Source: Micromonospora sonchi (GTDB taxonomy: Bacteria > Actinomycetota > Actinomycetes > Mycobacteriales > Micromonosporaceae). From it: 64,000 nucleotides of DNA. Within the stretch, counting starts at the first letter, position 1. Each line of letters starts with the position of its first letter. Below, one piece after another: positions 26,408 through 35,527 of the stretch. The translations under genes were made by a program, and so were the position numbers. Under the pieces are notes generated by a model. That model made no database searches. It had not been told where the DNA came from and worked only from the letters and a program-made list of their open reading frames with translations. The stretch lies in assembly GCF_014646235.1 (NCBI RefSeq), contig NZ_BMNB01000033.1, forward strand, positions 1 to 64,000, given 5' to 3'.

Positions 26408-27040
26408 TTACTCGAACAGGGACAGGGTCAGCGTCGAGGAGTACGCGCCGGCTGCGACATTTGCCGGCGTACGCAGGAACAGTTCCGCGTTCACGGCGTA
26501 CTCGCCACCGGCCACCGCACCCGAGTCGAACGTCGACACCAGCAGTTCCTGGTCGACCAGGCCCACATTGTTGCCCGGCTGGGTCGGCTCGTCGAGGACG
26601 GTGACGACCTCCTCGCCCTCGGCCACCAGGCCGGTGTCACCGCCGTCGAGCAGCCGTGGCCGCCAACCGAGGTGTCCGGCGCCGATCGGCTCCTGACCGG
26701 CGTTACCGACGAAGTCGGTCGCGCTGCCCACCACGGCCCACGCCGAGCCCGCAGGCACCTCGTCCGCCGTGCGGGTGTCGGTCACCGTCACCGTCGGCAG
26801 GGTGCCCACGAACTGCCGGACCAGCAGCGTCGACCCGTTCTCGGACAGGGCCACCGAGTCCGCCGCCACCGAGAGCGCGAGCACTCCCGGCTCCTTGATC
26901 TCCTCGATGTCGACAGTCACCTCGACATCGGCACTGTCCGCCGGCTCGGCCGATGCCGGTGCGGCCATCGCCACCGATCCGGCCACCATCGCGCTCGCGG
27001 CCACCGCCGCGAAGAGGCGCCTGCGCCTGGTTGTGCTCAT
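26408..27040 (-). CDS. WxL-like cell-surface protein
   Basis: Of two adjacent ATGs, 27040 (MSTTRRRRLFAAV) was chosen because GGAG lies 7 nt upstream of it, while it abuts the first. The 210-residue product has a signal peptide ending in APASAEP and an all-beta mature domain. It ends with NVAAGAYSSTLTLSLFE, which matches the C-terminal strand pattern of WxL domains, although the tryptophan of WxL is replaced by LSL. A single GWRPRL occurs mid-protein. Pairing with DUF916 downstream supports a wall-bound surface protein. Confidence 0.72.
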   Translation of the reverse strand: MSTTRRRRLFAAVAASAMVAGSVAMAAPASAEPADSADVEVTVDIEEIKEPGVLALSVAADSVALSENGSTLLVRQFVGTLPTVTVTDTRTADEVPAGSAWAVVGSATDFVGNAGQEPIGAGHLGWRPRLLDGGDTGLVAEGEEVVTVLDEPTQPGNNVGLVDQELLVSTFDSGAVAGGEYAVNAELFLRTPANVAAGAYSSTLTLSLFE

Positions 27041-27076
27041 GTGCATGCTCCGTTGCTGAATTCGAAGGGATGCGAT

Positions 27077-27108
27077 GGTGGCGGCGCCCCGGCCGGGGCG
27101 CCGCCACC
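27077..27108. terminator. Perfect 32-bp palindromic terminator
   Basis: GGTGGCGGCGCCCC (27077-27090), GGCC, then the complement (27095-27108) form an uninterrupted 32-bp palindrome. It lies 10 nt past the stop of the nuclease gene on the minus strand, where it would end that transcript before the WxL gene. Confidence 0.75.
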
Positions 27109-27118
27109 GCGAGAAGGG

Positions 27119-30100
27119 TCAGCCGCAGGTGATGGCGGCGAACGCCGCCTCGACCTGCGCGGTCACCGGCGTACCGTGCACCGTCCCGGTGACCTTCACC
27201 GTGGAGGTGCCGGCCGGCACCGACCTGACCCGGGTGTTGAACGACTGGTACGCGGACTTGCCGGCGGCGACCTCGCCGACCGTACGCGAGCCGTACGGCG
27301 TGACCAGCTCGATGGTGAGCGCCACGTCGTCGGCGTTGCGGGCGGTGACCGCGACGTACGCGGTCGTACCGACGCACTGGCTGCGGGCCGTCACCTCGAC
27401 GTCCCACGCCGGCACCTCGGGTTCGCCGCCGCCGATGGTCGATCGGGGCGTGCTGTCCGGGGTGACCGGCGAGTTCGCCGCGAAGTAGCTGACCAGCATG
27501 GTCAGGTCGTTGTCGCCGGTGGTGACCGGGTTGGTGCCCTGGCCGAGCGCGGTGAAGTTGTCCCCACCGGAGGCGAGGAAGGAGTTCACCGTCACCCGGT
27601 AGCTGCCCGCCGGGTCGATCGGCGTGCCGTTCAGCTTCATCGAGGTGATCCGCGAGCCCTGGGCGGCGGTCGGGTCGTACGTGTAGTTGAAGCCCTTCGA
27701 CACGCCCAGCCAGAGCACCGGGCGGGACGCGCCCGCCGGCTGCCACTGCTGCTCCAGCGCCTGCTTGAGCTGGGCACCGGTGTAGGTCTTGGTGACCACG
27801 TCGTTGGCGAACGGCTGGACGGCGAAGGCGTCGGCGTAGGTCACCGTGCCGTCGGTCCGGTACAGCAGGTCGGCCCGCAGACCGCCCGGGTTCATGAACG
27901 CGATCTGCGCCCCGCCCCGGCCGGCGTCGCCGGTGCCGGCGAGCTGCACGTCGGCGATGAAGTTGCCCAGCGGCGACTCCTTGCCCCGGTCCTCGTTGCC
28001 GTCGGTGTACGCCCGCCGGATGTCGGCGGTGATCTCACCGAGCCGCTGCTTGCCCAGTTCCTCGGCCCGGACCTTCGCGGCGGCGACGATCTCGGCCACC
28101 GCCGGGTCCTGCGGCGCGCCCACCACGTCGACCAGCGACGCGTCGGCGTTGGTGACCGAACCCGACTCCGGGTCGTAGGTCAGGGTGACCTTGCCCAGGC
28201 GCTTGCCGTAGTCCTCGGCCTGGACCACCGGGCGCAGCTTGTCGGTGCCGGGAACCGGGACCTCGAAGGCGTACGGCTGGTGGGTGTGGCCGCTGAAGAT
28301 GGCGTCGATGGTGGCGTCGGCCCGGGTGAACCTGCCGAAGACCGGGTCGGCGGCCAGTGCCTCGGCGGAGTCGATGTTCGCCGTGGCGGCGCCCTCGTGG
28401 GCGAGCAGCACCACCACGTCGGCCTCGCCGTTGGCCGGGTCGCCGTCCTTGAGCTGGCCAGCGACGACGTTGGCCTCGGCCACCGGGTCGCGGAAGGTGA
28501 GGCCGGCGATGCCGTCCGGGCTGACCAGCGAGGCGGTCTGCTCGGTGACCACGCCGACGAAGCCGACCCGGACGCCGCCGACGGTGCTGACCGAGTACGC
28601 CGGCAGCACCCGGTCGGCGTCCCGGTAGACGTTGGCGCCCAGCAGCGGGAAGTCGGCCCGGTCGGTGACCCGGCCGGTCAGGTCGGCGATGCCCTTGTCG
28701 AACTCGTGGTTGCCCACGGCCGAGGCGGCCAGGCCCATCCGGTTCAGCGCGTCGATCGTCGGGTTGTCGTCGTCGATCGCCGAGATGAAGGTCGACGCGC
28801 CGATGTTGTCACCGGCGGAGACCAACGCGGTGTTCGGGTTCTGCCCGCGCAGTTGGCCGACCAGCCCGGCGAGCTGGGCGGCACCGCCGACCGGCTGACC
28901 GCCCACGGTGGCCGGGGACTCCAGCCGGCCGTGGAAGTCGTTGATGCTCAGCAGTTGCAGGTCGACCGGGCCGGACCCGGTGTTGATGCCCACCACCAGC
29001 GGGTTGTGGTCGCTGGCCCGGTACGGATCGGCTGCGTAGAAGGCGTCGAGCCCGTCGTACTGGAAGGCGTACGACTCGACCGCGTTGATCTCCCACACGT
29101 CGACGCCGGTCACCCGCTCCGCCAGGGTGGGCGAGGCCAGGGCGTGGTCGAGCGAGCCTGACTCTCCGTTGAAGACGTAGCTGGTCTTCCCGGTGTCGTT
29201 GAGGTTGCGGTAGTCCCTGGCGTAGAGGACCTGCATCGGGTCCTCCTGGGTGTACGCGTTGAAGTCACCCAGCAGTAGCACGTTGTCGGTGTCGCTGTCG
29301 GTTTTGACCTTGGCGACGAAGGCGGCCAGCGCGGTGGCCTGCCGGACCCGGTCACCGTTCCAACCGCCCTGGCCGTCCCCGGTGTCGGCGTTGTCGCCGC
29401 TGCCCGCCCCGCTCTTGGACTTGAAGTGGTTGGCCACCACCACGAAGTCGAGCGGGCCGGCGGTGAAGGTCTGCGCGATCGGCTCGCGGGCGTTGAACCA
29501 GACGCTCTCGTCGTTCACTGAACGCGACGCGCCCTTCGGCTGCGCCTTGGCCGGCTTGAAGATGATCGCCGTGGTGATGAAGTCCTGCTGGGCGGCACCG
29601 GGCAGCTCGGCCGGAGCGCGGACGTAGTCCCAGGTGCCCGCGCCGTCCTTGACGTTCAGCGCGGCGACCAGGCGCTTGAGCGCCCGCTGCGGGTCGGTGG
29701 GGCTGAACCGGACCGAGTTCTCGATCTCCTCCAACGCGACCACGTCGGCGTCGAGCGCGCTGATCGCCGAAACGATCTTCTTCTCCTGCTTGGCCAGCGC
29801 CCCCTCGTTGGCCGCACCGCGCGCGTCGCCACCGAAGTGGACGAAGTAGTTCAGCACGTTGAAGCTGGCCACCCGCAGGTCGCCGCCGACATCGACGGGA
29901 GCGGCGGTACGCGGGTTGGTGGCCTTGAAGGTGGTCCGGGCGGCTGGCGGGGTGTCCGCGTCGACCGGGCGGGTGGGCTGCAGGCGCCACTCGTTGAAGC
30001 CGTACGACAGCACCGACGGCCCGAACGCCTCGACCGAGTCGCCGACCCGCAGCGGGCTGGCCTTCGACACGTACGGCGGCAGCAGCCCGGCGGTCGCCAG

Positions 30101-31297
30101 GTTGGTGGTCTTGCCGTCGTCCAGCAGGACCCGACGGAGCTTGTTCTCGGCGGCGATGCGCCGCGCCTCGGCGGTGCCCGGGCGGGCCCGGTCGGTCGGG
30201 GTCAGCGCTGGCCGGTCGCCGGCGGCGAGAGCGACCTCGCCGTAGCGGTTGGTGTTGTAGACCTCGGCGACGGTGTACGCGCCGACCGGCGCGACCAGCA
30301 TCGACTCGACCGACTCGCGGGCCTCCTCGGCCAGCGGGAACTCCACCGGAACCGGGGCGGGCAGCGGCGCGCCCCGCTCGCAGACCTGCACGTCGCCCTT
30401 GGCCGCGATGGTGAGCTGGGTGAGCCCGTTGAACTCGTTGGCGGTGCCGCTGACCCGGACCCGGTCGCTGATCGCGAGGGACGGGTGGTTGGCCGTGTTG
30501 GTGGTGAGGTGGACGAAGATGCCGTCCGAGGCGGCGTCGGCGGCGACCGGGCGATCTCCGCCGCTGCCCGCCGTCTGCACGTACACGCCGTTGTAGCCAC
30601 CCGTGCGGTGGTCGGCGGTGACGACTCCCTCGACGGTCACCCGGGTGCCCGCCACCGGTGTGGCGGCACCGGTGCCCTGAACCTGGGCGATGGTGTGGTC
30701 GACGGCGATCGTGCAGCCCAGTTCCGGGTCCGGGTCCGGGTCCGGCGCGGCGTTGCGTACGCCGAAGCTGTTCGGTGCCGGCGGGCGCCAACTGCCGGCG
30801 ATCTTCTGCAACGAGTGACCGACCGGGGTGGAGCTGGACTCCTTGACCCCGATGTCGGTGCCCCTGATCCCGTTGGCCGGGCCGCCGACCGCGGTGAAGG
30901 TGCCCCCGTAGGTGAGGAACTCGGCCACCGAGTCGGTTGGGGAGACCAGGGCGATGCCGTCGGGGTCGCCGTTCTGGATGCCGTTGACCGGGTAGCTCTC
31001 GACGATCACACCGGCGGCCGGCACCGTGCCGGTCAGGGCCCGGGTGTGGTACGCGGCACCGTTGCCTCCGTTGTAGAGGACGACGCGCCAGCCGGTCAGG
31101 TCGAAGCCGACCGGTGCCTCGATCTCGATCGCCTCGCCGACGTCGGTGCCGGCGTTGTCATAGTGGATCTCACTGATGAACGGCGTCGCCGGCGCCGGGT
31201 CGGCGAACGCGACGGTGCCACCGGCCAGGGTGAGGGCGGTGGCGGTGACCAGTACGCCCGGAATTGTGAATAGTCGGGTGCTTCTTCTTCGCTGCAT
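27119..31297 (-). CDS. ExeM/NucH-type extracellular nuclease fused to 5'-nucleotidase
   Basis: Start ATG 31297 (MQRRRSTRLF) has CGGAGG 8 nt upstream; the longer frame lacks one. The 1392-residue protein has a signal peptide, a lamin-tail domain (ISEIHYDNAG to GWRVVLYNGG), an OB-like segment, and an endonuclease/exonuclease/phosphatase domain (RVASFNVLNYF, VVALEEIEN, VVVANHFKSK, LLLGDFNAY, SDHNPLVV). It continues with a calcineurin-type 5'-nucleotidase (LLSINDFHGRLE, VGNHEFDKG, FSGHTHQPY), the 5'-nucleotidase C-terminal domain and a final Ig-like domain. The two activities together would degrade extracellular DNA to nucleosides and phosphate, suggesting phosphate scavenging. No membrane anchor or LPXTG is visible. 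Confidence 0.93.
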   Translation of the reverse strand: MQRRRSTRLFTIPGVLVTATALTLAGGTVAFADPAPATPFISEIHYDNAGTDVGEAIEIEAPVGFDLTGWRVVLYNGGNGAAYHTRALTGTVPAAGVIVESYPVNGIQNGDPDGIALVSPTDSVAEFLTYGGTFTAVGGPANGIRGTDIGVKESSSTPVGHSLQKIAGSWRPPAPNSFGVRNAAPDPDPDPELGCTIAVDHTIAQVQGTGAATPVAGTRVTVEGVVTADHRTGGYNGVYVQTAGSGGDRPVAADAASDGIFVHLTTNTANHPSLAISDRVRVSGTANEFNGLTQLTIAAKGDVQVCERGAPLPAPVPVEFPLAEEARESVESMLVAPVGAYTVAEVYNTNRYGEVALAAGDRPALTPTDRARPGTAEARRIAAENKLRRVLLDDGKTTNLATAGLLPPYVSKASPLRVGDSVEAFGPSVLSYGFNEWRLQPTRPVDADTPPAARTTFKATNPRTAAPVDVGGDLRVASFNVLNYFVHFGGDARGAANEGALAKQEKKIVSAISALDADVVALEEIENSVRFSPTDPQRALKRLVAALNVKDGAGTWDYVRAPAELPGAAQQDFITTAIIFKPAKAQPKGASRSVNDESVWFNAREPIAQTFTAGPLDFVVVANHFKSKSGAGSGDNADTGDGQGGWNGDRVRQATALAAFVAKVKTDSDTDNVLLLGDFNAYTQEDPMQVLYARDYRNLNDTGKTSYVFNGESGSLDHALASPTLAERVTGVDVWEINAVESYAFQYDGLDAFYAADPYRASDHNPLVVGINTGSGPVDLQLLSINDFHGRLESPATVGGQPVGGAAQLAGLVGQLRGQNPNTALVSAGDNIGASTFISAIDDDNPTIDALNRMGLAASAVGNHEFDKGIADLTGRVTDRADFPLLGANVYRDADRVLPAYSVSTVGGVRVGFVGVVTEQTASLVSPDGIAGLTFRDPVAEANVVAGQLKDGDPANGEADVVVLLAHEGAATANIDSAEALAADPVFGRFTRADATIDAIFSGHTHQPYAFEVPVPGTDKLRPVVQAEDYGKRLGKVTLTYDPESGSVTNADASLVDVVGAPQDPAVAEIVAAAKVRAEELGKQRLGEITADIRRAYTDGNEDRGKESPLGNFIADVQLAGTGDAGRGGAQIAFMNPGGLRADLLYRTDGTVTYADAFAVQPFANDVVTKTYTGAQLKQALEQQWQPAGASRPVLWLGVSKGFNYTYDPTAAQGSRITSMKLNGTPIDPAGSYRVTVNSFLASGGDNFTALGQGTNPVTTGDNDLTMLVSYFAANSPVTPDSTPRSTIGGGEPEVPAWDVEVTARSQCVGTTAYVAVTARNADDVALTIELVTPYGSRTVGEVAAGKSAYQSFNTRVRSVPAGTSTVKVTGTVHGTPVTAQVEAAFAAITCG

Positions 31298-31804
31298 CTG
31301 CGCGGCCTCCGAGGGGGTAGACCGTCGGAGGATAAGCGGCCCCGGTGTCCTTGCGGCAGCCACCAGATGTATCAAAGCGGCGAACGTTCGTGGTCTACCT
31401 CAGCCGGCTGGCCTGCTCGATCGCGGTCTCGATGGCGTCGGTGCGGCGATCGGGGCCGCCTGCCGGAGGGCAGGCTCGCTGGGAGGCCGGAGTGGAATGT
31501 CCGACATGCGACAGCATCCATAACCGATTTCGTTCGTTTGCTGCGCATGGCAAGGGAATTCGTGATTTCGATTCTGATCGGCGACGGCTGAAGTTGATTT
31601 AGGCGACTGCCCCGAGGGCCGCGGGCGTGCTATAGAGAGATGGCGTGCTAATCAATTGTCTTAAATGCGATGGGGGTTCGTCATTTCCGCGATCAGTGGA
31701 AATCGCCGAGCCCGGAGGGCTTCACCACCAGCGACAACGCTGTCGGAAGCGGCGATCGGCCCTCCTTGCGTGAAGGTGATTTCCGCATCAGAGGTAGGAG
31801 TCCC
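31298..31804. promoter_or_regulatory. Divergent intergenic region with structured leader of the Fn3/Ig gene
   Basis: These 507 bp are clearly more AT-rich than their surroundings (for example 31600-31670) and hold no credible gene. Close to the Fn3/Ig gene the RNA could fold well. P1 TCGCCG 31703-31708 pairs with CGGCGA 31750-31755, enclosing GCCC/GGGC (31710-31720) and AGCG/CGCT (31730-31741) stem-loops. A CCTT/AAGG hairpin follows at 31764-31776, and GTGGAAATC 31696-31704 can pair with GATTTCCGC 31778-31786. It matches no riboswitch class I can name. Confidence 0.4.
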
Positions 31805-34615
31805 ATGTCCATGCCGCGTCGTTTTCGGACGCTGGTGGGATCAGCGCTTGCCATAGCGCTGGTCGCGTCGGCGATGGTGTCCACCCCCGCTTCCGCGCGT
31901 TCCCCCGGGGACGCGCCACCGGCGGCCTCCGCCCGCCCCGTCAAACCGGCGGTCACCGGCTCGGCGAACGCCGCCGATCCGGTCCGACCGAAGGCCGCCA
32001 GCAAGCCGGCCGCGCCGAAGCGGCCGACGGCCGGCAAGCGCGGCGATCTCGCCGCCGTCAGTTGGCGCAAGCCCGCCGAGAACGGCAGTAAGATCACCGG
32101 GTACGTGGTGACGCCGTTCCGCAACGGCAAGGCGCAGGCCCCGAGCAAGTTCGACGCGTCGGTTACCAGCCGCGCGGTGAAGATCTCCCCGGCCAGCGGG
32201 AAGTGGACGTTCACCGTGGCGGCCGCCAATGACGCCGGCACCGGCCCGGCCAGTCCCCGCTCCAAGGCCGCCGTACCGGTAGCGCTGCCCGCCGCGCCCA
32301 CCATCATCGCGGTCACCGCCCACACCTCGTCGGCGCAGTTGAGCTGGATTCGGCCCGCCGACGACGGCGGTTCACCGGTCACGCAGTTCGTGATCACGCC
32401 GTACATCGACGGAACGGCGCAGTCGGCCCAGGTGGTGCCGTCGGTGACCACGGCGACGGTGACCGGTCTGACCCGGGGAACCACCTACACCTTCACAGTG
32501 GCGGCCCGCACCGCGCTCGGCACCGGCCCCGAGTCCGAGCGGTCGGTGCCGGTCACGACCGACGTCTCGCCGAACGTGTCGTACGTGGGACCCGAAGGCA
32601 CGGTCAACGCGGCGTACGTGGGTAACGTCACGGTCAGCAACGGAGTGCCGCCCTACACCTGGTCCGTCGAGCCGAGCCCGATCACCGGCAGTTTGCCGCC
32701 CGGCCTGGCGCTGAACCGGCTGGGCCCTGCCGTCACCGGTGTCCCCACTACCGCTGGCCAGTATCCGGTGATCTTCCGAGTGGTGGACGCCGAGGGTCGG
32801 GAAGGAAGTGTGCTGACCGTCATCACCATCAACGCCCGGCCGCAGATCGTGGTGCCGAGCCTGGCGCTCGGCGAGGTCGGCGCGTCCTACTCGCAGCGGC
32901 TCACCGTGCTCGGCGGCACCCCGCCGTTCACCTGGTCGGTGGCGGCCGGGTCGCTGCCACCCGGCGTCACCCTCAACACGGTCGACGGGTTCATCTCGGG
33001 CACGCCGACGGTCGCCGGCACCCACGGCGCCGACGTCCGGGTGACCGACGCGTTCGGGGCGACCGACGTCCAGCAGATCCGGCTCGTGGTCCAGGCGCGC
33101 AGCGTGGTCGCCCTGAGCGTCGACGATCCATCGGTCAACTTCGCCGACGAGGTCACCTTCACGGTGAACATCGGCCCGGGTGAGGCGCAGGGCTCGGTGA
33201 GCCTCTTCGACAACAGCGCCGGGACGCGTACCCTGCTCGGCACCTTCCCGGTCACGCGCAACCAGGCCACCTTCACCATCCGGGTGCCGGACTTCGGGAC
33301 GAACCAGTTCGACGTGCGGTACGACTCCAGCAACACGAACGCGGTCGTCAACTCCAACTCGGTGAACGTGCAGGCGACCGGGGTGGCCGGACAGGCCCTG
33401 ATCACCCAGTTCCGCCAGTCCGGCGTCGCCGGGCCACTGGACCAGTACGTCTCGATCTACAACAACAGCCCGATCCCGTTGCCGGTGTCCGGCCTACGGG
33501 TCGAGGCAGCGGACGGCACGGTCGTCACCGTTCCGCCCACCCGGCTGTCCCTTGCGGTCGGTCAGGCCTTCTTGATCACGGCCGCGGACTACTCGCTCGG
33601 GGCCGTCGCCGAGCCGGATCTGGCGCTGAGCCCTGATCCCGCTGACGGAAGTTGCACCGTCGTGGTCGGCCCGGTGTGTTCACTGGGCGCGATCGGTGGG
33701 CTACGCGTCCGGTACCCGGACTCCGGCACCCCCGGCACCGGCACCATCGCTGACGCCGCCGGCTCCACCCCCGGGTTCTACCGGGGCAGCCCGCTGCCGA
33801 CCTTCAGCTACACGCCGACGGTCCGCAACATCTTCGGTCGACTGCGCGAGGCGGGCCGACCGCTGGACACCGGGAACACCCGAGCCGATTTCCGGTTCCT
33901 CACCACGACGGGCGGCATCCAGGGCGGGATACCGTCGGCGATCGGCACCGGGAACCCCCGCAACGCCAACGGGCCTCGGATTGTGAACGCTCTGCTCCAG
34001 ACCACGCTGCTGGACAGCGGTGTGTCCGCGAGCGCGGCACCCAACCGGGAGTACATCGCGCCCACGCCGACCCGCCGCGGGCAGTTGATCATCCGCCGGA
34101 CGCTCACCAACCGGGCCAGCACGCCGGCGAGCCAGATCAAGCTGCGGATCTCCAGCCTGAGTCAGCTGAACGGGGCACCGCCGCCCGCCGGGAGCTCTCC
34201 GCGGCCGCCGTACGCCGACCTGCGGTGGCGCAACCCGGCGACCTTGACCAGCACGTTCACGCTGAGCGACGGGCGGACCGTCACGGTCAACAACCTGCGG
34301 ATGGACCTCCCGTCCGATGACCCGCCCGGTGGTGGCCTCTACAGCGAGGCGACCCTGCCGCTGCCGCTCGGTGGCCTGCCGCCAGGCGGGACGCTCAACT
34401 ACTCCTTGACGTTCAGCGTCGAGTCGGCCGGATCGTTCTGGGGCGCCTGGGACGTCCTGGCACTGGGCATCGACCCGCCCACGGTGTCGACCGCCGCAAG
34501 CAAGCGCTCGAACCGGACCCAGGTTAACGGCGACGCTGGCGTGGTGCCGCGCGAGCTGACCCAACCCCGGTCCGACCAGGCCAGGGCGCACCGCCAACGG
34601 CACGAGAGCAACTGA
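31805..34615 (+). CDS. Secreted multidomain protein: fibronectin III and Ig-like repeats
   Basis: ATG 31805 follows GGTAGGAG; ATG 31811 is equally possible. The 936-residue product has a signal peptide (LVGSALAIALVASAMVSTPASA), a Pro/Ala-rich stretch, two Fn3 domains (VSWRKPAENGSKITGYVV, LSWIRPADDGGSPVTQFVI), two putative-Ig (He_PIG-like) domains (GVPPYTWSV and GTPPFTWSV) and an Ig-like repeat. A lamin-tail-like segment (ALITQFRQSGVAG) and an unassigned C-terminal ~300 residues follow. No catalytic motif or wall anchor is seen. It is probably an extracellular binding or scaffold protein. It lies opposite the nuclease gene, which also has a lamin-tail domain. Confidence 0.85.
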   Translation: MSMPRRFRTLVGSALAIALVASAMVSTPASARSPGDAPPAASARPVKPAVTGSANAADPVRPKAASKPAAPKRPTAGKRGDLAAVSWRKPAENGSKITGYVVTPFRNGKAQAPSKFDASVTSRAVKISPASGKWTFTVAAANDAGTGPASPRSKAAVPVALPAAPTIIAVTAHTSSAQLSWIRPADDGGSPVTQFVITPYIDGTAQSAQVVPSVTTATVTGLTRGTTYTFTVAARTALGTGPESERSVPVTTDVSPNVSYVGPEGTVNAAYVGNVTVSNGVPPYTWSVEPSPITGSLPPGLALNRLGPAVTGVPTTAGQYPVIFRVVDAEGREGSVLTVITINARPQIVVPSLALGEVGASYSQRLTVLGGTPPFTWSVAAGSLPPGVTLNTVDGFISGTPTVAGTHGADVRVTDAFGATDVQQIRLVVQARSVVALSVDDPSVNFADEVTFTVNIGPGEAQGSVSLFDNSAGTRTLLGTFPVTRNQATFTIRVPDFGTNQFDVRYDSSNTNAVVNSNSVNVQATGVAGQALITQFRQSGVAGPLDQYVSIYNNSPIPLPVSGLRVEAADGTVVTVPPTRLSLAVGQAFLITAADYSLGAVAEPDLALSPDPADGSCTVVVGPVCSLGAIGGLRVRYPDSGTPGTGTIADAAGSTPGFYRGSPLPTFSYTPTVRNIFGRLREAGRPLDTGNTRADFRFLTTTGGIQGGIPSAIGTGNPRNANGPRIVNALLQTTLLDSGVSASAAPNREYIAPTPTRRGQLIIRRTLTNRASTPASQIKLRISSLSQLNGAPPPAGSSPRPPYADLRWRNPATLTSTFTLSDGRTVTVNNLRMDLPSDDPPGGGLYSEATLPLPLGGLPPGGTLNYSLTFSVESAGSFWGAWDVLALGIDPPTVSTAASKRSNRTQVNGDAGVVPRELTQPRSDQARAHRQRHESN

Positions 34616-34625
34616 CCACACCGAC

Positions 34626-34661
34626 CCTCGCGGGCGGCACCGGCCGGTGCCGCCCGCGAGG
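34626..34661. terminator. Perfect 36-bp palindromic terminator
   Basis: An uninterrupted palindrome with 18-nt arms (CCTCGCGGGCGGCACCGG and complement) begins 10 nt after the Fn3/Ig gene. It separates that gene from the lasso-peptide tailoring pair, so the latter needs its own promoter in the 20 nt that follow or depends on readthrough. Confidence 0.75.
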
Positions 34662-34681
34662 CACGCCCCGGGAGGGCACAG

Positions 34682-35527
34682 ATGCCGAACAGCGACACCG
34701 ATCGGTACGCCTACGGGCTGCGGGTGCGCGGCCTCGACCACGTCGTCGAGCTGGCGCCGGCCGGACCGCCGGACGGGCGGCCGACCGTGGCGATCCGGTC
34801 CGACCCCACCGGGACACCGCCGCAGCCGGGCGGACCGGACGAACGCCGGTGCGTGCGGATGTTGGCCGACGGCCGGTGGATGAGCGTGGACCGGGACCGG
34901 GCGAGGGCCACCCTGTACGGCCCCACGCCGGCGCCGGACCTGCTCGCCCATCCGTATCTCGCCGCCGTGGCCACCATCGTCAACCGGTGGAGCAGCCGGG
35001 AGACCTTCCATGCCGGGGCCTTCGTCGGCGGCGGTCGCGCCTGGGCGGTGCTCGGTGCGCGTACCGCCGGCAAGAGCAGCCTGCTCGCGGTGCTGGCGGC
35101 CGACGGCGTGCCGGTGCTCGCCGACGACGCGCTGATCACCGACGGGCGGTACGCCTTCGCCGGGCCGCGCTGCCTCGACCTGCGGGAGCCGGTCCCCGGG
35201 ATCGATCTCGCCCCGCTGCCGGCGCGGTACGCGACCCGGCTCCGGGTCGCGCTGCCGCCCGTGGCCGATCGGCTGCCCCTCGGCGGCTGGTTCTTCCTAC
35301 GGTGGGGCGGGGAGTCGGCCGCGGTCCCGGTCGCTCCGACCGACCTGCTGGCCCGGCTCGCGGCGCTGCGCACCTGGCCGGCGCTCTCCTCCGACCCTGC
35401 CGTGCTGCTGGCCCTCTCCGCGTTGCCGGCCTGGGACCTGGTCCGGCCGAAGGAGTGGGCGGCGGTCGAGATGACCCGCCGGCTGCTCGACCGGGCGCTG
35501 GCGACACCGGTGGGGGTGCCGTCGTGA
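34682..35527 (+). CDS. HPr-kinase-like protein, candidate lasso-peptide kinase
   Basis: The 281-residue protein starts at ATG 34682 with GGGAGG 7 nt upstream. The core resembles HPr kinase/PEPCK folds: RETFHAGAFV (His110), Walker A GARTAGKS at 125-132, and VLADDALI with Asp148/Asp149. Short kinases of this class occur in paeninodin-type lasso clusters, where they phosphorylate the C-terminal Ser of the precursor. Here the precursor (39182-39325) ends in Ser, which fits. The stop overlaps the next gene as GTGA. Standard HPr kinases are longer and lie near PTS genes, which are absent here. Confidence 0.82.
   Translation: MPNSDTDRYAYGLRVRGLDHVVELAPAGPPDGRPTVAIRSDPTGTPPQPGGPDERRCVRMLADGRWMSVDRDRARATLYGPTPAPDLLAHPYLAAVATIVNRWSSRETFHAGAFVGGGRAWAVLGARTAGKSSLLAVLAADGVPVLADDALITDGRYAFAGPRCLDLREPVPGIDLAPLPARYATRLRVALPPVADRLPLGGWFFLRWGGESAAVPVAPTDLLARLAALRTWPALSSDPAVLLALSALPAWDLVRPKEWAAVEMTRRLLDRALATPVGVPS

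Noticed and set aside
31670..31804. 45-residue N-terminal extension of the Fn3/Ig protein
   Set aside because: The signal peptide and Shine-Dalgarno place the start at 31805; the extension lies in the structured leader.
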